Part shown: positions 46,417 to 55,228 of the stretch, piece after piece
Layout: each line of letters starts with the position of its first letter
How positions within the stretch are numbered: position 1 is the stretch's first letter
Assembly (NCBI GenBank): GCA_018907035.1
Contig: JACCIC010000222.1
Span: 515,001 to 579,000, forward strand
Direction of reading: 5' to 3'
Length of the DNA: 64,000 nt
DNA from: Sycobia sp. Sy_11
Lineage: Eukaryota > Arthropoda > Insecta > Hymenoptera > Epichrysomallidae
Program-made: the position numbers and the translations under genes
The notes under the pieces: model-generated
Databases searched by the model: none
What the model was told of the DNA's origin: nothing
What the model saw: only the letters and a program-made list of their open reading frames with translations

Positions 46417-46699
46417 GCCCGCAAGGGCGAATAGGATGGCGCAGCCCAGAAGTAATGTCCTCATAGACGGTTCCTGGGCTGCACTTACGCCATCGTGAGG
46501 AGGTCTCCTCGGTGCACGCTTATCAACCCCGACTCGTAGCTCTTTTCAGAGCTGTGGGAAGCAGTCGAAGGGAATGCACTGAGGAGGTAGTTTTTTAGTG
46601 GGTATGCCCTTCACAGGTGAGTCCTACATACCCGGGGACCGGTCTCCGGGATCCATAAAGGATTTTTCTCCTCCTCCCAAAAAAAAAAAAAAAAAAAAA

Positions 46700-46736
<37 letters not shown>
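46417..46736 (+). other. 3' UTR and (A)n(TTA)n tail of element A
   Basis: GC-rich 3' UTR ending TTTTCTCCTCC, then A22 and about 12 TTA units. The same 3' UTR occurs at 48573-48762 with a short A-run and (TTA)n, so this ending is characteristic of the family. Confidence 0.88.
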
Positions 46737-47155
46737 GCCAGCCAGAGAGCGTTCGCTGGCTTGCTGGCAGAACAGATGGAACCAAGATACGCGCGGAAGG
46801 TGGACCGCCAGACTTATAAGTCAGATGGCCCCGTAGATCGGTCGGCAGCATGGGGAGGTAAATTACTATCTCACCCAGATAATGACCGGCCATGGGTACT
46901 TCCGCGCATACTTGCACAAGATGGGAAAAGTCGCGGATCCAGGTTGTATATAATGTGGATCCGCAAAAGACGGTGCCCATCGTACATTTTTTGTGTGCAG
47001 GCAGTGGGAGCAGCAGAGGGAGCTATGGGGGAGGATGCCGGAAGGGTTACCCCGGAAGGCTTCATACCCCTGATGCTCTCAAGCCAGTAGGCATGGGGAA
47101 GGGTTGCCTATTTCGTCAAGGATATTCTTAGACGGAAGAAGGCGGACCTACCCTC
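46737..47155 (+). pseudogene. ORF2 C-terminal fragment of a third R1-clade subfamily
   Basis: Begins immediately after the (TTA)n of element A. In shifting frames it encodes the same C-terminal region as A (QDTRGRWTARLISQM, HGEVNYYLTQIMTGHGYF, LHKMGKVADPGC). It is clearly divergent from A, and the knuckle part is scrambled. It is 5' truncated against the TTA array. It ends at about 47155, where the shared 75-bp segment starts. Confidence 0.8.
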
Positions 47156-47234
47156 GATCCTATTGTTATTCTTGTATTACTCACGTATTTCCCTTTAACA
47201 CGCATTATCCTTATTATAATTCTTAGTATTATCC

Positions 47235-47266
<32 letters not shown>

Positions 47267-47278
47267 TTTATTTTTTTT
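47156..47278 (-). repeat. Shared about 75-bp segment, (TTA)n and A-run (second occurrence)
   Basis: 47157-47234 matches 38128-38205. It is followed by (TTA)n (about 47235-47266) and a T-run (47267-47278) that is the poly(A) of the inverted A-family copy. Confidence 0.85.
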
Positions 47279-48497
47279 GGTGTCGTGAATGCAGCCCAGG
47301 AACCGTCTATGAGGACATTACTTCTGGGCTGCGCCATCTTATTCGCCTTTGCGGGCTTACACGCCTTCTTCGATTCTTCGTCTGTGGTCCAGGATGGCCT
47401 TGCAAAAATTTCAAATCCTGGACCATTTTTCAGGGCTCTCCAGCATCAGCCGGACGATATTTTCGGGCCCACATGACCCTACGTCTCTCCAGGGTCACTC
47501 CCTTTCAAGGCGACACACCTTGCACTGAAAAAACGTGTGAAGCGCATCGTCTCGGGGAGCGCAACAGTGGACACAGCTCGGATCCGTAACTTTCCCCATC
47601 TTGTGGAGATAGAATCGAAACCGACCGTGCCCCGATAAGAGCTGCGTGAGGTGGTAATTAACCTCTCCGTGTGAACTCTGGAACCATGGCTTTAACTGAC
47701 TGATCAGTCGAGCCATCCATCGTCCGCGCGGATCCCTCTCCCAGCGCTTCTGCTATTGGGTCATCGTGGTAGCTCTGGCCCGTGCAGCTGCCTCTATTCT
47801 GCCGAGAATATTTTTATCCTGGTGGACAACTTTCTTTTCTTGAGCTTGGAGATCAATGGGAATAACACATGCGATTACCAGCACCGCCGACTCGGAGACC
47901 GTACGGTAGGTGCTCGCGATGCGTAATGCCCCTCTCTGCTGCACTGTTGCCATTCTTCTTCTATATTTTTGGGCCATCAGTGCATCGACCCATACCTCCG
48001 CGCCATATAGCATGATGGATTCAGCTGTCCTTATGAGCAGACGCCGCTTGCAGGGTGCTGTGCTGTTCTCGCAAAAACCTGATCTTCAGCAGCTGCGCGG
48101 CAGCAACCTCCTTCAACACTACGATGGCAGCCAGCTGTTCCGCGGTGTTAGTTTTGGTCACTCTGACCTGCAGCTCGCCACGATAATCTGGCAGATTGCT
48201 TTTGAGGGCCTCACACACCTCATCCTCCGTCACGCAACAGTCCAGATCTCTAACCTCTAGACTTCCTCTAGGGGTCAGCTCCCTGAAACAGCCGCTCTGG
48301 CCTGTCACTTCCTTGAGCACTTCAGCAAGTGTCTTCGGTTTGGGTAAGTCTTCGGGTTGGGTATGTCTGAGTTCAATCAGCACCTCACTCGATTAGATTT
48401 TTCGGACGGTCCTCACATCCGCGCCAAGTCCTCCGGTTTGACCGCTCTGATGGACCTCATCACCTCAGCATAGGATTCACCCTGCGCTGGTTGGATG
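47279..48497 (-). mobile_element. Inverted, internally deleted copy of the element A family
   Basis: Read on the minus strand it starts within ORF1 (matching A from about 42708). It keeps ORF1 codons up to LLKIRFLRE (about 48062), then jumps directly to the end of ORF2 (matching A from about 45712). It runs through the C-terminal knuckle (CVHCCAPRDDALHTFFQC) to a 3' UTR that ends about 190 bases earlier than in A, at GCATTCACGACACC. The internal deletion is about 2.57 kb. In ORF2 it keeps the Trp of QKRWERD that A has lost, but has its own TAG just before (about 47755). Not functional. Confidence 0.9.
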
Positions 48498-48547
48498 GCG
48501 ATCGCATCGAGCTTTGTTCACCGATCACATCTTTCTGTTCACCGTGC

Positions 48548-48765
48548 TTTTTTTTTTTTTTTTTTTTTTCTCATTTACGCCATCCTGAGGAGGTCTCTTC
48601 ACGCCTATCAACCCCGATTCGCAGCTCTTTTCAGTGCTCTGGGAAGCAGTCAAGGGGAATGCACTGAGGAGGCAGTTTTTTAGTGGGTATGCCCTCACAG
48701 GTGAGTTCTACATACCCGGGGACCGGTCTCCAGGATCTATAAATGACTTTTCTCCTCCTCAAAAA

Positions 48766-48800
<35 letters not shown>

Positions 48801-48803
48801 TAT
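48548..48803 (+). mobile_element. Lone 3' UTR fragment of the element A family
   Basis: After a 22-base T-run, 48573-48762 matches A 46484-46678 (GCCATCCTGAGGAGGTCTC, GGAATGCACTGAGGAGG, GGGGACCGGTCTCC). It ends in a short A-run and (TTA)n (48767-48803). It starts at almost the same point where the neighbouring inverted copy ends. Confidence 0.85.
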
Positions 48804-48937
48804 TTTGAATCTGTTTTATTAGTGTTCTTATTATACTTATTTCCATATTCGGATTATTATTTAATTATAACTTATTTTAATGATGGTTTTTATGAACTTG
48901 TCATTTATGTAACACTATCATCCGAACACACAACTGC

Positions 48938-49175
48938 CTATAGAAATCGTCTTGAGGCAACGTGATATCGTAATCAACCGTCCGTATACACCAATACAAT
49001 ATTTCTCAGTAGAAACCGTATTTAAAATGTGTATATATGATATATACAATATACTATACATACAATATATATTACATATTTCGTATATTTTCGTTTTTTA
49101 AATTACATACCGTGAATACTTTCGTAGCAAACGATGGATATTGCCTTTTTATGCAGAAGTGACGATTATTATATA
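48938..49175 (+). repeat. Dispersed repeat W, copy 1
   Basis: Aligns with 58735-59065: TAGAAATCGTCTTGAGGCAA, GTATTTAAAATGT, a (TA)-rich stretch, then TTTTTATGCAGAAGTGA. It carries about one and a half units of the 60-bp minisatellite that is expanded in copy 2. Confidence 0.75.
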
Positions 49176-49384
49176 TATAGTTGTATATATTATATAGTTT
49201 CGAGGTTGTTGGTAAAAGAACCCTATTTTACAATCATTTCTTTGGTTCAAACTAAAAAAACAGTCTCTTGTCACAATTCTGAAGTTAATGTAATGTATAA
49301 AAATAAAAATATAATTTGTCGTCACAAACTATATTCAGTATGATTTAGTATACAGAACCATATTATAAGATAAAGAGAAAGAAA
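49176..49384. other. No gene seen
   Basis: AT-rich spacer. Confidence 0.4.
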
Positions 49385-49393
49385 GACAGAGAG

Positions 49394-49428
<35 letters not shown>

Positions 49429-49511
49429 CAGACAGATTTTCCCACGTAAGCGAAAATAAAATTTAGAAAAATCAAAATATACTCGTAACGTGTGAGAGTA
49501 GTGTCAGATTC
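49385..49511 (-). repeat. Repeat V (inverted) with (GA)n tract
   Basis: Reverse complement of 14992-15146: (GA)n at 49385-49426, AGATTTTCCCACGTAAG, then TGAGAGTAGTGTCAGAT. Confidence 0.75.
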
Positions 49512-49587
49512 AATCGAGAGAGTAGGGATCTACGAGTACGGTGGCGGAGTTACAGGTTCATAGTGTTACCACAGACCCAGAAATAAA

Positions 49588-49838
49588 ATCGGTCGCATTA
49601 CTTCATTGTTATTTTCGGTAAAAATAATTATGGTTACGCTGCCTCTACTGTTTGATCTTTGCGGTTCTGTGATAGACAGTAATACAGAGGTTGTCTGTAC
49701 TATTAATCATATTTATAATGCAAACTTAAATCAGTTTGATACAATATTGAATCTGATCGGGATACAATAACCAAATTCTTCTACCTATATGGTAACTAGC
49801 GGTATCCGTATATGGACCACTACGTGTGAACTAATAGT
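49588..49838 (+). pseudogene. Short conserved frame, left arm of an inverted pair around the DNA polymerase
   Basis: Plus-strand segment encoding VTLPLLFDLCGSVIDSNTE and downstream NQFDTILNLIG, with a frameshift near 49765. The reverse complement of 53560-53795 encodes the same peptide with small changes. Two opposite-facing copies thus flank the polymerase region. I do not recognise the domain. It could be part of terminal repeats of a virus-like element, or a duplicated gene. Confidence 0.6.
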
Positions 49839-50869
49839 ACATTGTGACACAAGGGAGCAAAATAGGCGTTTTCTGACGAGGTTATGTTTTCCACCCGAGA
49901 AAAGCGAGGGCGTCAAATTACCCGAGTCTGAAAACGGGTTTGCTCCTGTGTGTCACATACTATTTTCCCATACGAGGGTGCTTTTCCTTTCTCAAAGAAA
50001 TGCATAAAAAATTGAACGGCAAACTCAAAGAATTAAAGAATGTCAACCCCCCTCCCCAATGTGTTAGTCATGCGTAGATAGAGCGAGCAGGTATAAAATC
50101 TAAAGGTCCAAATGATACTAGCTCTGAAATAAGTTACCCTAACATAAAATGTAATTCGTTGGGTTTGAAAAAAATATAATATTATCAATTTTCTTTTAAG
50201 GTTATACCTGCAATTTACTTGAATTGGATAAAATTTAATTAAATAATTTCCTTTTATTTGGAAATTAATAAGTATGTTAAGAAAATATATAGGATCGGGT
50301 GGTGGGGGTATGGGGGTGAAACTCCCGCCGGGGGTTGGGGGGCAGAGCCCCCCCTTTTCTAGGAATAAATAAGACTAATCAATTGAAGATTATAAGTTTG
50401 TTAATAATCTACGCTCAAATTAAAATTTAAAAAAATTTAATAGCATAATAAATAGAGTTTAAAATTAAAAGTAATTAAAAAAATGATATAGATAATTTTT
50501 AATACTTAAAAAACATAAGAATTTTTATAATAAATTTCAGATAGAATATAAATCTTATTTTATTTAAAAATCTTGAATACCTAGCTCAAAGTGAAAAAAA
50601 AGGTCGAGCCCGAGGTTATCTGGCGCTTATACTCGTAAATATAAACATCGTAAATGCCAGATGTTACGCAGGCAAGAAAAACTGAGAATGCTACCATACT
50701 ACACGGTTCCGTTCATTCACTTTTTCTCCCAAGGGAGGAAAAGTAAATTTCTGCTTTCTTATTGGTCGGGAAACGGCCATAAACTCTTTTCCTCCCTAGG
50801 GAGGAAAAGTAGTATTTTGCTCCCTCTAGATAGCTTCAGAAAATCGTATTTTGCGCCCCGAGTGCGGAA
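49839..50869. mobile_element. About 1-kb insertion with imperfect inverted ends and G-rich hairpins
   Basis: In the inverted copy (53525-53600) the bases that border this stretch, GGACCA..GTGTG and AAAATTTGTTCTAAAT, lie side by side, so 49839-50869 is inserted here or deleted there. Its ends resemble inverted repeats: GGGAGCAAAATA..CG.TTTTCTGA on the left, and the same pattern in reverse at about 50810-50855. Inside are a G-rich hairpin (50299-50358) and a perfect 24-base palindrome (50788-50811). No convincing gene; the 73-codon frames here have no domain. Confidence 0.55.
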
Positions 50870-51951
50870 AAATTTGTTCTAAATGTGTTTTACCTTCACT
50901 ATGTGAACAGAATACCGATAATCTAATTAAATTTACGGCATGCAATCCTGAATTTTTCAGTCAAACTTTTCTCGTGAATCAGAAAAAATTCTAACAAGGG
51001 GAACAAATATTTGCGACGCTATTAAAAAGTGTCTTTTTTGTTGTATAATGATACATTGTGATCGGCATAGACATGAGTGTCGAACGAATTATAAATTGTA
51101 AATTGTAAATTTTGTAAAAAACCATATAAATTAAGAGAACTTTTTTATATGCCATCTATACGAGACAATGTGAAAAATGAAAAAAAGAACAATCTTTTTA
51201 TGTTTTATTATTTTGAGACACGACAGGATACAGCTTATCAAAATCATTCAAACACAAAAACTCATCTACCTAATCTTTGCGTAACTCTTATGCATGATTT
51301 TTTACATTGAGACGATGTTACCGAACGTTGTAATATTTATGGAGTGAGGAAATATATATTTCACTATTCGGCGCTTGATAGACTTTAATATACGTGAAAC
51401 ATTAGAATTCAATGAAATAATTTGCATCGTCTATAATTCTAGTGGATTTGATGACCAATGTATTTTAAAAAGCTTAACAGAGTAGTGTTTGAATGACCAG
51501 ATAATGCCCAGTTTGATAATAAACGGACAAAATATAGGACAAATTAGTTCGAAGAAAATCTATTAATAGTCTAAATTATTTCCATATGAAATTAAACGCG
51601 TTACCCTTTGCTTTTTTTATACAACAGTAATAAGAAAAATGTTATTTGCGACATTTATTTAATACAGCAAATAATCAAGAATATGTTGGTCTCCTTTTGG
51701 CTGCTCATTTCTGTGTGGTTGATTTTATATTACCGGAAGAGAGAAAATTTTTTACTTGTTGCAGAGTAAAGATAGCTTAATTATGTTTTTGATTTTAAAA
51801 AAGAAATTATTGAATATTAACGCATGGATGTAAAACTTTTAAGACGAAGTTATCAGATAAGAGTTATCAGAAAGTTATCAAAAAGTTATCAGAAAACATC
51901 AGCGTAGTCAGTCATGTTTAGGAACGAATTCTTGACTCCGAATAGTATAGA
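50870..51951 (+). pseudogene. Protein-primed family B DNA polymerase, exonuclease half
   Basis: Decayed plus-strand reading in several frames. A CxxC-like motif (KFCKKPYKLRE, about 51100-51130) is followed by the Exo I block YYFETRQDTAYQNHSN (about 51212-51260) and HLPNLCVTLMHDF. The Exo II-like SSGFDDQCILKSL lies at about 51438-51475. Further on are IINGQNI, NALPFAFLYN-like (about 51590-51640), and FRNEFLTPNSI (about 51914-51950), a conserved segment just ahead of the polymerase domain. The order matches DNA_pol_B_2-type polymerases of linear protein-primed elements (Polintons/Mavericks, adintoviruses, linear plasmids). In active relatives this half proofreads. Frameshifts and stops are frequent, and a mariner interrupts the gene at 51952. 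Confidence 0.75.
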
Positions 51952-52452
51952 TACGAGGGGAGGTTAATGAGTCCTTAGAAAATCTCGTAGCATCGCAAAT
52001 GATCTGTTTCTAATATCATTCCTCACTAGGTATCGGACAAAGTTGCAGCCATATTCCTCCAGTGGTTTCGTTTTTATCATCAGTTGAAGTAAATAACTTT
52101 TGTTTGCTTAGGAAAATGGAAAAAAGTGAGTTTAGAGCGCTGATTAAAAATTTCTATTTGAAAAGCTTAACAGCAAAATAAATAAAAGATGAGTTGAATT
52201 TAGTTCATGGCACATCTGCCGCTGTTTTTGCAACAGCTTACAATTGGATACATGAATTTAAGCGTGGCCGTACATCAACAGAAGATGAACATCGTTCAGG
52301 ACGTCCCGTAGCCGTGCGTACTCCGGAAATGATCGATAAAATCCACGATATTATCCTCATATAATACCATGTACAGATTACAGACGAGACGATATATACT
52401 CTCAGAAAGCTATCGGGTGACTCCTGTGCGAGCGCGAAGTCGGAAGACATAT
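51952..52452 (+). pseudogene. mariner 5' fragment inserted in the DNA polymerase gene
   Basis: Starts with a mariner-type terminus, TACGAGGGGAGGTTAATGAG (51952-51971). ATG 52116 begins MEKSEFRALIKNFYLK, followed by YNWIHEFKRGRTSTEDEHRS and GRPVAVRTPEMIDKI, the N-terminal paired helix-turn-helix region of a mariner transposase. An in-frame TAA and a stop after DDIILI-like text break it. The catalytic domain and the right terminus are missing. The polymerase reading resumes at about 52455. No TA duplication can be shown because the right end is lost. Confidence 0.85.
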
Positions 52453-52454
52453 AA

Positions 52455-53215
52455 TATGTCCGAGTAGATCGCGAGAATGGAGGCTACGCGAAGGCTTACA
52501 GTGGATGGTTATTTACCTCCAATAAATGAATCGGACGTTGAGAAGAGTGTAATATATGAATTTCATGGTTGTTATATGCACGGTTGTGCAAAATGTTTTA
52601 AAGTTCAGCTCGATCAGCAAACAAAATTTTCATGATAATTAGACGAGGCGTATGAGAATACTAGAGCTAAAATTGACCATCTCATCTCATTGGGATACGT
52701 AACAGAGAAAATGCTAGAATACGAGTTTGATAAAATTAAAAAGAAGAATACGAATATTCGTGTTTACATAACGAATGATTCTCTAATAAGTAAAGTTATG
52801 TTGAAATCAAAAGTGGCATTTTATGGAGGTCGAACAGAAAATATCGTTACTCATTATGAAGTGAAAGAGGGTAAAAAATAAAATACATAGACATTTACTC
52901 TTTATATCCGTATGTATATAAAAGATGGTAATTTCTGGTCGGTCATCCGAAAATATACGTACGTTCTGAATGTTCTGAATTGAGAGTGAGAAATAATGAT
53001 AAGTTATTAATTGCATAATGATAATTATGATTATTCTTATTATCATTATTATTATAATAATAATGATAATTCTATAATTGCATCGTGTAAGAGTTATTGG
53101 GAGGAAATGTGTCCAGCTGTCTATAATCACGAGGACGTTAGTGAACGCGAATTTACGGAACTTTTGGTGGTTGGTGAGTTGTGAAAAGCCATCAAACTAG
53201 ACATCATCATCGCAT
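52455..53215 (+). pseudogene. Protein-primed family B DNA polymerase, polymerase half (fragment)
   Basis: Resumes with LTVDGYLPPINESDVEKSV (about 52500-52555), then YEFHGCYMHGCAKCFKVQ (about 52555-52605), the Cys/His block typical of this family. After a double stop (about 52634-52640) 63 codons are open to 52880: LISLGYVTEKMLEYEFDKIK and KVAFYGGRTENIV, the FGGRT-like block. One base shift later comes YIDIYSLYPYV (about 52885-52915), motif A (DxxSLYP) with its catalytic aspartate. A last conserved stretch near 53120-53195 (EDVSEREFTELLVVGEL) agrees with the fingers-proximal part. Motifs B and C (DTD) are not found, so the gene is truncated as well as broken. Confidence 0.8.
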
Positions 53216-53524
53216 CAGTGAAATATATATAATTTGGCAGTACACTATGACACGATTCTATCCGAGTACCGGTATGAGAGGTTGATTCGCTAGCTAGTTA
53301 CGTTTTACGCATAAAACAGCAAGCTAGTGGGTGGTTTCTGTGATCAGTTGTCGAATTGAGTAAAACTCAATATTTGTAAGAGTATAAGGAAACAGAGGGT
53401 ATATAATTAGAGGCGAAACACATTTAAAAAAATTCGAGTTCGCATTTGGTAGCTAAGATCTTCTTGAATTTGTTCTGGGGTAAAAATTTGATATACTTTT
53501 TACCTCAGTATTCTTCTATTTGCA
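53216..53524. other. No gene seen
   Basis: AT-rich. Possibly decayed remainder of the virus-like island. Confidence 0.35.
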
Positions 53525-53795
53525 GAGTGAAGGTAAAACATATTTAGAACAAATTTTAGTACACACATGCTGGTCCATATACAGATGCCACTAGTTACCG
53601 TATGAGCAGAAGAATTTGGTTATTGTAACCCCGATCAGATTCAATATTGTATCCAAATGATTTAAGTTTACATTATAATAAAGATTAATAGTACAGGCAA
53701 CCTCTGTATTACTGTCTATTACAGAACCGCAAACGTCAAACAGTAGAGGCACCGTAACCATAAGTATTTTTATCGAAAACAACAATCGCTATCCC
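53525..53795 (-). pseudogene. Short conserved frame, right arm of the inverted pair
   Basis: Minus-strand partner of 49588-49838. It has 64 open codons (53785-53591) with VTVPLLFDVCGSVIDSNTEV and HLDTILNLIGVTITKFF. It then continues, without the 1-kb insertion of the left arm, into AAAATTTGTTCTAAATATG (53557-53539), which matches 50872-50890 at the start of the polymerase segment. It is thus an inverted duplication of the region upstream of the polymerase. Confidence 0.65.
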
Positions 53796-53984
53796 GCAAG
53801 GTTCATAATACCGTTAAAATTTCTTTACCTGTTCCAGTGTACAACTTTTATCAGAAGATGTTGACATCTGCTTCGTGTACAAGTTTTTCTCCTGGCTCTT
53901 TTTGATTCATTGGCCGAGTATCACGAGTAATATGTCACTCGGTCTTTGTTTTTTCATGTTATGCAATTTTACTAATACGTATAC

Positions 53985-55097
53985 TTCACGATCGAGCGAC
54001 AATTCTCCCTGTAGATATCGAAGCAGAACATGAAAAAATTACACCCATCAATAATTTTCTTCGCTCTATAGTCAATCAAATCGATGTATTTTTCAACCAA
54101 AAACGAATTTCACGTTATAATAATGCATACCCTTACCGATTTTATACAGAATCCTTACTCAAGTACTCGGCGGTCGCTAAAGAAACATACTTGACACCTT
54201 GCTAAGGTACAGTGATACAGTAGGTAATTTCGAAGCTATGCCAAACGCTATGGGTACTCGAGAAAAGACCTGCTCAACCATCCAGAGAATACGCTAGGTA
54301 ACATAACTTTTGATATGATCGGACATTTACATTGTGACGTTTTGAATGAAGATAAAATATTAGTAAATGGTGTAGAAATGTCAGTTCGCTTAGTTGAAGC
54401 ATTCTGCTTCATCGTTTCATTTCATAATGGGCCATTTACGATTAATATAAAAGGCACAACTCTCGTTATTCATAGAGTAAAAATTAATCCTGGTGCATTG
54501 CTCGCATGCGCTAAGGTATTAGCTAAAACTACCGCTAAGTAACCTATCACGCGAGTGGAATTAAAATTGTTGACGCTATGCGCGAGAATAATGAGGGACT
54601 CGCTCGATAACATAATTCTCGATCAATTACCGCAAAAAATTATTATTGGATTTGTCAACAATAGAGCTTTTAATGAAAATCGTAGATAATCCATTTAATT
54701 TTCAAAACGTCAACATTAACTATCTCTCTTTGTACATCGACGAAGTGCCAATTCCGCGCAAAGCTTTTCAGCCCGATTTTAAATCCAACTTAAATCTATA
54801 CATAGACGCCTTCCATATGCTATTATCGGGCACAGGTATACTATGTCCGAACTAAGATATTGGAATTAATCGAGATAATTATTCAAAAGGCTAGTTCCTT
54901 ATCGCTTTTGATCTCACACCTGACTTATCAGCGCACTGCGCTACGCACTGGAGTCTCGTTTGCTTGGGGAACGTGCGCATAGAGGCAGGTTTCGAGAAAA
55001 TTCTCGAAAACATGCTCAATTGTATAGTTTATGCAGAATACGATACGTTGTAGAGATTGACTCGAGTAGGTAAAGTCTAGCTGATTTTAGCGCTTAA
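53985..55097 (+). pseudogene. F54H12.2-like gene, putative structural (capsid-like) protein of a virus-like element
   Basis: Plus strand, several frames. About 54015-54160 encodes a PINNFLRSIVNQIDVFFNQ-type block and YNNAYPYRFYTESLLKYS. 54315-54542 is open for 75 codons with LVNGVEMSVRLVEAFCFIVS. About 54550-54670 has LDQLPQKIIIGFVNNRAFN. 54646-54855 has NPFNFQNVNINYLSLYIDEV and FHMLLSGTGI. About 54895-55060 has FLIAFDLTPDLSAH, then INCIVYAEYD-like text. The final codons DFSA and TAA (55095-55097) agree with a natural end. The block order matches the family named after C. elegans F54H12.2, found beside virus-like polymerases in invertebrates. I suspect, but cannot show, a double jelly-roll capsid role. 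Several frameshifts and stops make it dead. Confidence 0.7.
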
Positions 55098-55144
55098 TGG
55101 GTGGCGCTGGTAGTAGAGCCAGCGGTGGGGGTGGTGGTGGATAG
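55097..55144 (+). CDS. 15-codon Gly-rich mini-ORF overlapping the end of the F54H12.2-like gene
   Basis: Reads MGGAGSRASGGGGGG from ATG 55097-55099 to TAG 55142-55144. Its ATG shares the A of the upstream TAA (TAATG), a layout typical of compact viral genomes. It may instead be the start of a longer gene that has been truncated, or chance. Confidence 0.35.
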   Translation: MGGAGSRASGGGGGG

Positions 55145-55228
55145 AACACTATAAATCAGAGGCAGCGTTTGTAAAATTCATCATTACCTTCGATAAAACT
55201 CTTTAAACAGGAGCGATAAAAATAAATC

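Larger units (their letters stand above)
41278..46736 (+). mobile_element. R1-clade non-LTR retrotransposon A, almost intact
   Basis: Plus-strand element with a long 5' leader, ORF1 (42210-43432), ORF2 (43423-46416), a 3' UTR (46417-46678), an A-run (46679-46700) and a (TTA)n end (46701-46736). The left edge is not proven. GC-rich sequence starts by 41800 at the latest, and the nearest sharp break is the (TTA)n at 41277. ORF1 and ORF2 overlap by ten bases, which suggests coupled translation. Only one frameshift in an A-rich run of ORF1 and two Trp-to-stop changes in ORF2 are seen, so the copy is young. A deleted inverted copy (47.3-48.5 kb) and a lone 3' UTR (48.57-48.8 kb) belong to the same family. 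Confidence 0.92.

Noticed and set aside
46598..46980. Frames of poly-Ile or poly-Lys across the tail of element A
   Set aside because: Translation of the A-run and (TTA)n.
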